Source: Paenalicyclobacillus cellulosilyticus (GTDB lineage Bacteria > Bacillota > Bacilli > Alicyclobacillales > Alicyclobacillaceae). From it: a DNA stretch of 64,000 nt. Shown piece after piece: positions 1-7,156 of the stretch. Numbering within the stretch: the stretch's first letter is position 1; every line of letters begins with the position of its first letter. Under the pieces are notes generated by a model. It was not told where the DNA came from, made no database searches, and saw nothing but the letters and a program-made list of their open reading frames with translations. The stretch covers positions 1 through 64,000 of the forward strand of contig NZ_BMOY01000002.1 of assembly GCF_014647315.1 (NCBI RefSeq), in the 5' to 3' direction. A program made the position numbers and the translations under genes.

Positions 1-158
1 CGGCCAAGGAGAACGGACTGGACCCATACTTGTACCTGGAGTACCTGTTCGAACGGCTACCCAACATCCAGACTGACGCCCGGACAGCGATGGACGACTT
101 GCTGCCGTGGTCGGAGCGTCTACCAGAGCGAATCCGCAGGCGGTCGAAAAAAGCATAG
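1..158 (+). CDS. tnpC: IS66 family transposase (TnpC), C-terminal fragment
   Basis: Reading frame open from base 3 to a TAG at 156-158, giving 51 residues; the start is off the left edge. The segment AKENGLDPYLYLEYLFERLP is the characteristic C-terminal domain of the large IS66 transposase, where A-K-x-N-G-L-x-P-Y and Y-L-F-x-x-L-P recur, followed by a short basic tail. TnpC carries the DDE catalytic core upstream, which is not visible here. The reading frame is intact to its stop and lies about 100 bases inside the element's right terminus, so nothing visible suggests that the element is decayed. Confidence 0.88.
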   Translation, partial: AKENGLDPYLYLEYLFERLPNIQTDARTAMDDLLPWSERLPERIRRRSKKA

Positions 159-170
159 TATGCGAAACTG

Positions 171-194
171 CCCCGCTGGTTCCCCGGCGGGGTT
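171..194 (+). terminator. Weak hairpin after the IS66 transposase
   Basis: The arms CCCCGC (171-176) and GCGGGG (187-192) enclose a 10-base loop and are followed by TTGTT. It lies 12 bases after the transposase stop codon, so it may end the element's transcript, but the T-run is interrupted. Confidence 0.35.
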
Positions 195-260
195 GTTCGT
201 CATGCATGAGTTTGGGGGAGCCGTGGAGGGAATGCAAGGTGGGCGGGATTTGACGCTTAC

Positions 261-668
261 GTAGAAACCGCCCGGGTTGAGGACGCGATGAACCTCGTGC
301 AATGCTGCGGGCAACTCAAGATGCGGATCGAGAAACACGTTCACCGACTCCGTAATCACCAGGTCGAACGAGGCGTCGGAGAACGGAAGGCGGTGAGCCG
401 GCGCGACCCGCCAAGTACCTTTGACTTGGGCGAGTTCTGCCCGCCGCCTCGCTTTGCGAATCATCGCAGGGCGGATATCCACACCCACGATCTCACATCC
501 AAACCGCTCCCGCAAATAAACCAGCGTCCGACCCGTGCCGCAACCCACATCGAGGACGCGCCAGGAAGCGTCCGGTTGCACGCGCTCTGCCCACAGCGCG
601 GTGCTCGCCATGGCACCGGGATGCGCAGCGCCTGCGCCGACAGCGGCGAGTGCATCGTGGTAGTCCAC
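261..668 (-). pseudogene. Class I SAM-dependent methyltransferase, truncated by an IS66 element
   Basis: About 136 codons of a Methyltransf_11/25-type enzyme. Motif I (VLDVGCGTGRT) and the acidic end of strand beta 2 (VGVDIRP) are clear, as is the region near motif III (FDLVITESVN) and the post-motif HRVLNPGGFY. The GTG start at 668 follows a GGGGGGAG ribosome-binding site. The native frame runs to GGFY at 261 and then passes into IS66 terminal sequence, so the last third of the protein, normally 80-100 residues, is replaced by IS-derived residues. The remainder of the gene should lie left of the IS copy. Substrate unknown. The product is probably inactive, although the SAM-binding half is whole. 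Confidence 0.85.
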
Positions 669-761
669 CAGGCTCCCCCCTGCAGATGGCCTGAACCTTT
701 TGCCAGACTATGAACGGGAGTTTCACGGTGCCCGGGCGACCACCCCAACTCGCCACCTGCC

Positions 762-794
762 AAAACGCAAAGGGCGCGGCTTGTAAGCCGCGCC
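762..794 (-). terminator. Rho-independent terminator after the rhodanese gene
   Basis: A perfect 10-bp stem (GGCGCGGCTT at 773-782, AAGCCGCGCC at 785-794) is followed on the minus strand by CTTTGCGTTTT, an imperfect T-tract. It lies 14 bases past the rhodanese stop codon and separates that gene from the disrupted methyltransferase. Confidence 0.65.
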
Positions 795-807
795 GCGCAT
801 CAGACCA

Positions 808-1140
808 TCAAGGGGCTGCACCCCGCTCGACCTCGCCGTTCCAAGCGAGCATGCCGCCGTACAAATTGGCGACTTGGCGAAAGCCACGGTCCCAAAACCA
901 CTTCGCCACCGTCTGCGAACGCCGGCCGCTGCGGCAGACAAACACCACCGCATCATCCGGACGGATTTCATGCGCCCATGACTCCACCACTTGCATCGGG
1001 CGCAGCGGCACCCCCGGAATGTGACCATCCGCGTACTCTTCCGGCGTCCGGACGTCAATCACCCTGACCTTGCCTTCTGCGAGCAGTTGCTTGAGCTCAT
1101 CCGCGCTGTATTGCAGGATACCTTCGTGTTCAAACGCCAC
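808..1140 (-). CDS. Rhodanese-like domain protein (single domain)
   Basis: A 110-residue single rhodanese domain. The N-terminal part has the family's V-I-D-V-R-T-P-E-E-Y signature (residues 26-36) and the active-site loop is CRSGRRS, with Cys at about residue 69. Such proteins carry a persulfide on the loop cysteine and move sulfane sulfur between thiols. No signal peptide or membrane segment, so cytoplasmic. ATG start at 1140. It lies just downstream of the dienelactone-hydrolase gene (16-base gap, same strand), so the two may be co-transcribed, and it ends at a terminator. The sulfur donor and acceptor cannot be inferred. Confidence 0.9.
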   Translation of the reverse strand: MAFEHEGILQYSADELKQLLAEGKVRVIDVRTPEEYADGHIPGVPLRPMQVVESWAHEIRPDDAVVFVCRSGRRSQTVAKWFWDRGFRQVANLYGGMLAWNGEVERGAAP

Positions 1141-1155
1141 GAAAAGCCCCCCTTT

Positions 1156-1977
1156 TTATTCCGCCAGCACGTCGCGGAGAAATGACAACGTGCGCACGTA
1201 CGCGTCCCGAGCAGCCGCGACGTGATACGAACGGCGGGTGTCGTTGAAGAACGCATGCCCAGCGCCATCATATACCTGTGACGCGAAATCCTTGCCCGCT
1301 TCACGCATGGCCGCGGCGAATTCCGGGACAGCTTCCGTGATCCGCTTGTCCAACGCCCCGTAAAAACCGCGCACGGGACACTGGATGGAAGGAATCATCT
1401 CCGCCGGCGGTGCTTGGCCATAGAACACCACCGCACCGCGCAGGAGCGGATCGCGACAGGCAAGGCGAGCCGAGAGCGCACCTCCCATACAGAAGCCGAC
1501 GGACGCAACCCCCTGGCCTTGGCTGAAAGGGCATGCCTCCCGCAGGAAACGGGTGGTCGCCAAGAGTTGTTCCATGTATCCGTCCGGGTTCAGCCCTGCA
1601 AACAACGCTTGCAGGGTCTCTCCGATCACGGCCTGATCCGGGGCAGGCAAAGCGGCAAGCGCCCTTGCCCGCTCTTCGGGATTTCCCCATGCCCCTGGCG
1701 GGAGCGAGTCAAGAAACTGCTTCGCGCGGTCAATTCGTTCCTCAGTCAGAGCCCTGGGACGCTCTCCGCCGCGCGCATACAGGTCTGGTGCGAACGCCAA
1801 GTAACCAGCGGCGGCCAACCGCCGCGTGACATCCTGAATATGGTCATCCACACCCCAGATCTCTTGCAAGACCACGACGGCAGGCAGACGTTCGTTTTCC
1901 GGAAGCGAAGGGCGTGCCATGTATCCGGAAAATACGCCTGCTTCTCCGTAGCGAACCCACTCCGCCCGCACGGGCAT
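1156..1977 (-). CDS. Dienelactone hydrolase family protein
   Basis: A 273-residue alpha/beta hydrolase of the dienelactone hydrolase family. Family marks are LQEIWGVDDHIQDVTRRLA near the N-terminus, the nucleophile elbow GFCMGG (Cys), an Asp in YGALDKR and the His of GAGHAFFN, which together form a Cys-Asp-His triad. I chose the ATG at 1977 because AAGGAG lies 10 bases upstream and the protein then begins at the usual place; the open frame runs further 5' without a convincing start. The family hydrolyses enol lactones in aromatic catabolism, but many members act on other esters, and nothing nearby points to a catabolic pathway. Confidence 0.9.
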   Translation of the reverse strand: MPVRAEWVRYGEAGVFSGYMARPSLPENERLPAVVVLQEIWGVDDHIQDVTRRLAAAGYLAFAPDLYARGGERPRALTEERIDRAKQFLDSLPPGAWGNPEERARALAALPAPDQAVIGETLQALFAGLNPDGYMEQLLATTRFLREACPFSQGQGVASVGFCMGGALSARLACRDPLLRGAVVFYGQAPPAEMIPSIQCPVRGFYGALDKRITEAVPEFAAAMREAGKDFASQVYDGAGHAFFNDTRRSYHVAAARDAYVRTLSFLRDVLAE

Positions 1978-2041
1978 CCTTCCCCATCTCCTTTCGGCCA
2001 AACCGGTGGCGCAAAGCGTGTGTTCAGAGCGTGTGATTCCA

Positions 2042-2773
2042 TCACAGGCGAACCCGATGTTCCCGGGAACTTTCGCGCAAGATCCGTTGTGTGACCTCGC
2101 GCAACACGTCGGCCGAAATCGCAAAGCCGATCCCTTGGGAGCTTTGACTGACCGCCGTGTTCATGCCGACCACTTCGCCGCGCAAATTGATGAGAGGTCC
2201 GCCGCTGTTGCCCCTGTTGATGGCGGCATCCGTCTGCAGAAGGTTCGGATACTCGCGGTCGCCAATTTGCATCGGCCGCTCAATCGCGCTGATGATACCC
2301 ACCGTCACCGTGTGGTCCAATCCCAAGGGCGAACCGATGGCGACGACCCACTCCCCGACCCGCGCGGATTTCGAACGCCCCAACTTCAATACCGTCTCCG
2401 GGACCGGGATATCTGCCTTCAAGACGGCGATATCATGCCGATAATCGGTTCCGACGACGCGGGCGCGTACAGGCTGCTTACGGCCGTACAGGCGCAGAAA
2501 GACTTGTGACGCGCCGTGGATGACATGTTCATTCGTCAAAATGTAGCCACGCGGATCGAAGATGAAGCCGGTCCCGATGTTGATGGTGCGGACGGAGGGT
2601 GAAGCCGGCCTCTCCCACGGCAATCCGAACACAAAACCGCGTGGCGCGCGGTTCTCACGCACCACCTCGATCCCGACGACCGCCCGCTTGTACCGCTCGA
2701 CGAGACTGGCGAAATTCGGGAGAGCAACTGCGGTCTGTCGCGCCGGGCGCACGGCCCGCTTGGAGCGCATCAT
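2042..2773 (-). CDS. Trypsin-like serine protease (S1C/HtrA-like) without membrane anchor or PDZ domain
   Basis: A 243-residue protein that is almost entirely an HtrA-type protease domain. The triad is visible: His in LTNEHVIHG, Asp in HDIAVLKAD and Ser in NRGNSGGPL. Classical Firmicute HtrA/DegP-like proteins are around 400 residues, with an N-terminal membrane anchor and a C-terminal PDZ domain. Here the N-terminus is a short basic stretch (RSKRAVRPARQ) with no hydrophobic helix, and the chain ends some 15 residues after the protease fold. The ATG at 2773 follows GAGGTGGGG. It may be a soluble cytoplasmic protease or a minimal secreted one lacking a recognisable signal. Confidence 0.88.
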   Translation of the reverse strand: MMRSKRAVRPARQTAVALPNFASLVERYKRAVVGIEVVRENRAPRGFVFGLPWERPASPSVRTINIGTGFIFDPRGYILTNEHVIHGASQVFLRLYGRKQPVRARVVGTDYRHDIAVLKADIPVPETVLKLGRSKSARVGEWVVAIGSPLGLDHTVTVGIISAIERPMQIGDREYPNLLQTDAAINRGNSGGPLINLRGEVVGMNTAVSQSSQGIGFAISADVLREVTQRILRESSREHRVRL

Positions 2774-2898
2774 GGCCACCCCACCTCTACGTCCAGCAGG
2801 ACTAGGTTGGTTGATCATATTCCTTGCCAGAGGTGAAAGTGAGGTGAGCCAGACCGATTCCACGCCGGCCCAACTGTGTCACTTCCTGCCCCACGCCA

Positions 2899-3243
2899 TC
2901 AACCGTCCGGTGTGTCGGCTTGACCTTGGTGATGGCCTTGCACCGCCACGGCGCCCGTCCTCGCGGTCTGCGAGAGGAACGCGTATGTGCCGGGCAGCGC
3001 CGGCTTGCTGAAAAACGACATGCCGCGCTCCAACTTGGCGTACAGCCCGCGTGGATCCCGGGCGGCGACCACCGCCTGATTGCGCAAGGCAAACGGGACA
3101 TCGGTGCACAAACCGCAAGCATCCAGGCATGGTTCGATGGACATCTCCACGTCCGGGTACTGCTCACGCAACAACTCATACACGTCCCGGCCAAACTTGT
3201 CCAAATTGCGCTGACACCACCTGATGTTCAACGACGACGGCAT
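2899..3243 (-). CDS. DUF1450 family protein with extended C-terminus
   Basis: A 114-residue protein of the DUF1450 (YuzB-like) family. It has the early cysteine in W-C-Q-R-N-L, the E-P-C-L-D-A-C-G-L-C-T-D cluster at about residues 37-48 and the following F-A-L-R-N-Q-A-V-V-A strand, a small thioredoxin-like or metal-binding layout. Typical members are 75-90 residues; here a tail of about 35 residues follows the domain and looks unstructured. Function unknown in the literature as far as I know. A second DUF1450 gene (3714-3980) lies on the opposite strand about 470 bases away. Confidence 0.8.
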   Translation of the reverse strand: MPSSLNIRWCQRNLDKFGRDVYELLREQYPDVEMSIEPCLDACGLCTDVPFALRNQAVVAARDPRGLYAKLERGMSFFSKPALPGTYAFLSQTARTGAVAVQGHHQGQADTPDG

Positions 3244-3348
3244 GACCCCACCCCTTCCTGTGCCTCACCTCTATCTTACAAAACCCAACATCCTGACGTA
3301 AGAGGCAGCGTGCCCTCGCGGGCATGCCCGCATGGTGTTGCCGCACGC

Positions 3349-3522
3349 TCAGCCTGGGCGCTGGCTGCGATACCGTATGCCGTAGTTGCCTTTGCGCGTG
3401 CGGAACACCTGGACTTTGACACCCTGCAGGCCGCGGGAGAGCTGGTCGTCGCGCAGACACATGGCCACATACGATGCGACAGACCTGGAATCGTACAGCC
3501 GAGCCTCGTAAATCCAAGACAT
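3349..3522 (-). CDS. Small uncharacterised protein (57 aa), paralogue of 7806-7970
   Basis: A 57-codon frame starting ATG at 3522 with GGAGGGAT placed 4-12 bases upstream. The protein begins MSWIYEARLYDSRSVASYV and ends with a basic segment containing V-Q-V-F-R-T-R-K-G-N-Y-G-I-R-Y. The second small gene at 7806-7970 begins MAWVYYLKLVDTKF and contains V-G-V-F-R-T-K-H-G-R-Y-G-I-K-V. The shared ends, the matching length and good ribosome-binding sites on both make each believable as a gene. No known family recognised; no membrane helix. It lies between the two DUF1450 genes. Confidence 0.7.
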   Translation of the reverse strand: MSWIYEARLYDSRSVASYVAMCLRDDQLSRGLQGVKVQVFRTRKGNYGIRYRSQRPG

Positions 3523-3713
3523 GCCTATCCCTCCACGCCGTTGCTCGGTGTTCCGTCCCGTAGTCTGTCCGGTGCCGGACGTCCTTCATGCGCCCTCTCG
3601 AACACCGTACCCGGTCGGACGCCTGGTCAGCACGCGGCGGCCGACAAGCCGGAGGATGCGCCAGGAACGTTTCGATGCTACACTGGATGCGGTGCGAAAA
3701 CGGAGGGACAAGG

Positions 3714-3980
3714 ATGAACGGCATCGTGTTGATTGAGGTGTGCGACGCGAATCCGGCGTGCACCAGCGCATTGTTCGCGCTCGAGCACACACTGCCCGGC
3801 GTCACCGTCCTGGAGACGTCGTGCATGAGCCAATGTGACCTGTGCGCAACACGACCGTACGTGTTTGTGAACGGAGAACTCGTGACCGCAGATACGGTGG
3901 AAGCGCTGATCCAACGCGTCCGGCAACGGGTTGCGGCATGGTTGACGGACGATCCCGATGTACCCGGCGATGAAGGGTGA
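3714..3980 (+). CDS. DUF1450 family protein (YuzB-like)
   Basis: An 88-residue protein of usual DUF1450 length. The visible pattern is E-V-C-D-A-N-P-A-C near the N-terminus, then C-M-S-Q-C-D-L-C-A and P-Y-V-F-V-N-G-E-L-V, which is the family core. I chose the ATG at 3714 because CGGAGGGACAAGG precedes it and the upstream extension of the open frame is unlike the family. The molecular role is not known; the clustered cysteines suggest metal or thiol chemistry. It converges with the DUF2797 gene on the other strand. Confidence 0.85.
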   Translation: MNGIVLIEVCDANPACTSALFALEHTLPGVTVLETSCMSQCDLCATRPYVFVNGELVTADTVEALIQRVRQRVAAWLTDDPDVPGDEG

Positions 3981-4032
3981 AGCGCAACCGTATGCAGCGC
4001 GCACGTGACATCCGCCGTCACTCCGTCCGGCA

Positions 4033-4905
4033 TCAGTCGCCAAACGCCACGCGCACGCGGTACCCCTGATGCCGCTGGACATGGAACACACCGTGCGCCA
4101 ACAAGAGGTACTGGCCTTTGATCCCCAGCAACACGCTGTCGATGTGCGGTGACTTGTCGAGCGAGAGCGCGTCCAGGTTGACAGACGCGCCTTGCAGCCG
4201 CGGATACACAAACTGATGCACCGTATTGTCCTCGTGGATCCAGTAACCGCGAAACCGCGAGCTGCCTTGGAGCTTCGACGCCAACTGAGCCTTGATGCGC
4301 ACGAGGTCGTCCGGCTCCGCCGCCTCCGACAACATCTTGCGCCAATCCGTCCTGTCGGGAAGGAATCGGGCAATCTCCATTTCCAACTCCCCTGCGGCTT
4401 TGCGCGTCGGCAATTCAGCACACAGGACGGCGCGCGTGGCGCCTTGATCTATCCAACGCTGCCGCTCGCGTCCCTTGCGGGTGAGGCCAACCTTGACCGC
4501 GCTGCTCCACGCCAGGTAAACGTAATGCGGCGTCATGCAGTGAGCGGCTGCGAACGCCTCGTCGCGGCAAGTTCCACGGGCGTGGTGACATGTGTGGGGT
4601 TTGACGATGCACAAATCGCACTCCGCCAAGGTGGTAAAACAGGGATAACAGTATCCCTGATGGTACAGCTTCTTTACCCGCCTCCCGCAGTGGATGCAAG
4701 CCTTCTCCCCCGTAAACGTGATGACCATCCGCCGGCCCAGATACGCGTTGAGCGGCAACCGCGCCTCATCGGTCACGAGCGTATATGCCACAGGTGTGGC
4801 GATTTCATGGGCCAATGCCCTGAAGAACCCGGAAACCTCCGGCAGTTTCACCCACCCCCTCGCGCACGAGCGCCGCATCGTATCCACGCCGGCCATTCTG
4901 GGCAT
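4033..4905 (-). CDS. DUF2797 domain protein, nucleic-acid-binding-like
   Basis: A 290-residue member of DUF2797. A zinc-ribbon-like set near residues 68-105 (C-I-H-C-G, G-Y-C-Y-P-C-F, A-E-C-D-L-C) is followed by the conserved H-x-C-x-H-x-R-G-x-C-R-D-E and H-Y-V-Y-L-A-W-S-S-A-V-K-V-G-L-T-R, the latter resembling a GIY-YIG-type strand. The start is uncertain: ATG codons at 4905 and 4896 lack a ribosome-binding site, and an internal GTG at 4851 sits right after GAGGGGGTGG. With the longest start it would share bases with the start codon of the divergent PrsW gene, which favours an internal start. Function unknown. Confidence 0.8.
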   Translation of the reverse strand: MPRMAGVDTMRRSCARGWVKLPEVSGFFRALAHEIATPVAYTLVTDEARLPLNAYLGRRMVITFTGEKACIHCGRRVKKLYHQGYCYPCFTTLAECDLCIVKPHTCHHARGTCRDEAFAAAHCMTPHYVYLAWSSAVKVGLTRKGRERQRWIDQGATRAVLCAELPTRKAAGELEMEIARFLPDRTDWRKMLSEAAEPDDLVRIKAQLASKLQGSSRFRGYWIHEDNTVHQFVYPRLQGASVNLDALSLDKSPHIDSVLLGIKGQYLLLAHGVFHVQRHQGYRVRVAFGD

Positions 4906-5608
4906 GGTAGCCCGTAAACGTAAACATCACCGGCGGGAGGGATACCCCATCGTTTACATCGCGCTCGCCTTGTTGCCTGCCTTGCTGCTCCTGACCTGGT
5001 TGTACACACGGGATGTATGGCACCCTGAGCCGAAACAAAGCGTCTACCGCATCTTTCTGCTGGGGGCAGCGGTCGTGCTCCCTGCAGGTCTCCTCGAACG
5101 GGCGCTCCTCGACACCAGCTTTCCCGGATTGAAAAACGGATGGAAGGTCACCGTGGCCACCGCCTTCTTCGTCGCCGGAATGGTCGAAGAGTTTCTGAAG
5201 GCCTCCGTCGTGGAGCGCGGCGCATTGGACAAGGGGCTGATGCGCACCCGCATCGACTGCATCGTGTACGCCGGTGCGGCCGCGCTCGGGTTTGCCGCGG
5301 TCGAAAACGTCCTGTACGTCACGAGCTCCGGTTTCACGACCGCGCTCCTGCGCTCCGTCACCGCCGTCCCGGCCCACATGATGTTCGGTATCCTCATGGG
5401 CAATGAGTTCGCTCACCACGTGCTGGAGGGCAAAAGCCGAGGACGAGCCTACGTGATTCCGGCTCTCGCCCACGGCGCCTACGACTCGTTTGCGCTCGCC
5501 GAGAGTTGGTTGGCCGACGTGTTGTTGGTCGGATACCTCATCTTTCTGCTCGAAGTCTGCTTACGCATCCTCGACCGGGCAGCGACAAGGACCTGGCGAT
5601 GGGCGTGA
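4904..5608 (+). CDS. prsW: PrsW family intramembrane protease
   Basis: A 234-residue polytopic membrane protein. Family marks are V-E-E-F-L-K (the EExxK motif), F-A-A-V-E-N-V-L-Y-V and V-P-A-H-M-M-F-G, plus the late H-G-A-Y-D-S-F, which supply the glutamates and histidines of this metalloprotease family. In B. subtilis PrsW makes the first cut in the anti-sigma factor RsiW; no sigW-rsiW pair is in this window. The ATG at 4904 gives the most sensible N-terminus (basic residues and then the first helix) but has no clear Shine-Dalgarno sequence. A GGGAGGG at 4935-4941 precedes only an ATC codon. No operon partner is visible. Confidence 0.85.
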   Translation: MVARKRKHHRREGYPIVYIALALLPALLLLTWLYTRDVWHPEPKQSVYRIFLLGAAVVLPAGLLERALLDTSFPGLKNGWKVTVATAFFVAGMVEEFLKASVVERGALDKGLMRTRIDCIVYAGAAALGFAAVENVLYVTSSGFTTALLRSVTAVPAHMMFGILMGNEFAHHVLEGKSRGRAYVIPALAHGAYDSFALAESWLADVLLVGYLIFLLEVCLRILDRAATRTWRWA

Positions 5609-5612
5609 TGGG

Positions 5613-5975
5613 TCAGCGCGTGTCATACCCGCTTTGGCCGAACGGCTTGGGCGAAGCAGGTATACCCTCGAATACGAACAGCCAACCTTTATCCGCCCGG
5701 TAGACCATCACGTCTGCCGATTCATCGAGCATCAACATATGAAACAGGTTCATGTCCGTTTTGAAGTACGGGCTGAGGTGCTCTTCGTGCAGACGGATGT
5801 TGAGCACCCTGTATTTTTCCCGTTGCGGCACCCTCACCCCGTCCCAAGCGGCGATATTCTGCCACATCACCGCCGGTTCAAACACGCCGTTTGCTTGCTG
5901 ACGGAGGTATTCATACACATGGCGCGCAGCCCTGGCTTTGCGGCTCTGCTCGAGAATCAATCCGTAGTGCGGCAC
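5613..5975 (-). CDS. Conserved-looking hypothetical protein (120 aa)
   Basis: A 120-residue soluble protein that I do not recognise. It has an amphipathic, helical, basic N-terminal half (Q-S-R-K-A-R-A-A-R-H-V-Y-E-Y-L) and a mixed beta C-terminal half with the strands D-V-M-V-Y-R-A-D-K-G-W-L-F-V-F. The GTG start at 5975 is preceded by GGAGGG at nine bases and by a second AGGAG. It is transcribed from its own promoter with a leader of about 100 bases (5976-6107). It ends 4 bases from the stop codon of the convergent PrsW gene. No function assigned. Confidence 0.7.
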   Translation of the reverse strand: MPHYGLILEQSRKARAARHVYEYLRQQANGVFEPAVMWQNIAAWDGVRVPQREKYRVLNIRLHEEHLSPYFKTDMNLFHMLMLDESADVMVYRADKGWLFVFEGIPASPKPFGQSGYDTR

Positions 5976-6107
5976 GCTGCGTGCCCTCCTGCTCCTTCAC
6001 GGTACACGAAAGCCCCCTGCGGTAAACCAACCAGATTAGGGGGCCATCGTGCAAAAGGATATGGGAAAGTCTGTCCTCATTATACGCAAAAGGGGGATGG
6101 TTGAAAA
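5976..6107 (-). promoter_or_regulatory. Sigma-A-like promoter and hairpin leader of the 120-aa gene
   Basis: On the minus strand a perfect TATAAT lies at 6079-6084 with TTTTCA (6102-6107) 17 bases upstream. The expected start near 6072 leaves about 97 bases of leader before the GTG at 5975. The leader holds inverted arms GCCCCC (6039-6044) and GGGGGC (6012-6017) followed by TTTCG, a terminator-like stem with a 21-base loop. The stretch 5976-6282 has no other gene; its right-hand part carries the promoter of the small membrane-protein gene. Confidence 0.6.
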
Positions 6108-6224
6108 TAGGGACGTTCAGGGACAAGGTTGCAGCGCAAGGCCCAAGAGGTGCCTGCCCCGGGGAGACGCCGGCCCTGGGTTTGCTTGCGGCCGGATGCA
6201 TGCCCAAAGGATGACGGCACCTGA

Positions 6225-6252
6225 TTGCGAAAACTCTAAGAAGTGATATGAT
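6225..6252 (+). promoter_or_regulatory. Sigma-A-like promoter for the small membrane protein
   Basis: TTGCGA (6225-6230) and TATGAT (6247-6252) are separated by 16 bases, 30 bases upstream of the TTG start at 6283. Confidence 0.6.
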
Positions 6253-6282
6253 GAAACCAGAGACGAGGGAGGAGGAGCCGTC

Positions 6283-6447
6283 TTGTTCAAATACTATCTC
6301 GGTATCGCCATCATGTGCGCCATCTTCGCCTTGGTCGCCATTTTCTTCTCCCAGCACGCCATCACGTTGGCCAGTGTCTTTTTGGCTATGGCAGGTGCGT
6401 TTTTGGCCATCGCGTTTGTCACGTCCGACCCGGACGCGCGCTGGTGA
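6283..6447 (+). CDS. Small two-helix membrane protein (54 aa)
   Basis: A 54-codon frame with a TTG start, GGAGGAG six bases upstream and a promoter just before it. The product is nearly all hydrophobic, with two likely membrane helices (IAIMCAIFALVAIFF and ASVFLAMAGAFLAIAF) joined by SQHAITL and a short acidic-basic tail, SDPDARW. Such proteins usually act as small membrane accessories, but no family is recognised. Its last 29 bases overlap, on the opposite strand, the 3' end of the sirtuin gene. Confidence 0.75.
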   Translation: MFKYYLGIAIMCAIFALVAIFFSQHAITLASVFLAMAGAFLAIAFVTSDPDARW

Positions 6448-7156
6448 ACCTGCCTTGTAGCCGCGGGATGTCGAACAAGCGGGGTACCCACACTTCAGCC
6501 TCCTCATTGATCCACACCACCAAACGCCGGTTCCGCCGAGCGATTTCCGGCAGACGGCGAACCGGCTCCTTTGCCAATTGCGTGCCAATCACCAGGAGGG
6601 CGTCCGCCTGGCCAACCCAATCGACCGCGCGGGCAAAATGGCGCACGGGTTGTCCTTCCATCGTGAAACCCGGGCTGAGTAACCGCCCGCACAGACGGCA
6701 ACGCGGGACGGGTTCGCGAAACACCAGATCGCTGCGATAAATCTGGCCGCATGCCCCGCACCGCAGTTCACGCAGATTGCCGTGCAGTTCAATCACCCGC
6801 GACGAGCCGGCACGCCGGTGCAGACCGTCGATGTTTTGCGTGATCACCCAAGCACCGCGTTTGGCGATGGCGACATGAGCGGCGTTGGGCACAGCCTGCT
6901 GCCACCAGGTCAGCAGGTGGCGGTACAGCGCATAAAACCGCACCGGGTCTTCCTGGAAAAACCGTGGTTCAAAGACGATTTCCAGGGGGACCCCGTCCAC
7001 TCGGTCATGCCCCAAAGGAAGACCGCTGGCGCGGCTGATCCCGGCGCCCGTGATCACGACCACCCGTTCCGTGACGCGCAGGAAGGCTTGGAGATGCGCG
7101 AACTCCTCCGTGCTTATCCCCTCAGAAACCACATGATCTTCCGCCGTCATATCCAT
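6419..7156 (-). CDS. cobB: NAD-dependent protein deacylase, SIR2 family (sirtuin)
   Basis: About 245 residues with all sirtuin marks: the NAD-binding V-V-I-T-G-A-G-I-S-R-A-S-G, the catalytic T-Q-N-I-D-G-L-H with the His of E-L-H-G-N, and a structural zinc module of two CxxC pairs (C-G-A-C, then C-R-L-C). It should remove acetyl or acyl groups from lysines using NAD+. The open frame begins at 7201 (TTG); I prefer the ATG at 7156 because TTGAGG stands seven bases upstream. It is divergent from the XRE regulator across an AT-rich gap. No acetyl-CoA synthetase or acetyltransferase gene is adjacent. Confidence 0.9.
   Translation of the reverse strand: MDMTAEDHVVSEGISTEEFAHLQAFLRVTERVVVITGAGISRASGLPLGHDRVDGVPLEIVFEPRFFQEDPVRFYALYRHLLTWWQQAVPNAAHVAIAKRGAWVITQNIDGLHRRAGSSRVIELHGNLRELRCGACGQIYRSDLVFREPVPRCRLCGRLLSPGFTMEGQPVRHFARAVDWVGQADALLVIGTQLAKEPVRRLPEIARRNRRLVVWINEEAEVWVPRLFDIPRLQGRFTSARPGRT

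Larger units (their letters stand above)
1..260 (+). mobile_element. Right end of an IS66-family insertion sequence
   Basis: The window opens inside an insertion sequence. It contains the last 51 codons of an IS66-type transposase, about 100 bases of non-coding tail, and then the bases TGACGCTTAC at 251-260. IS66-family termini typically begin GTAAGCG, so this is the inverse complement expected at a right end. Base 261 resumes in frame with the interrupted methyltransferase gene, which fixes the junction at 260/261. The left end, the tnpA and tnpB genes and the second copy of the expected 8-bp target duplication lie beyond the window. Confidence 0.85.

Noticed and set aside
4935-4950. GGGAGGG followed by ATC as the PrsW start
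   Set aside because: ATC is a very rare initiator and an ATG lies 12 codons upstream in frame. Kept only as a remark.
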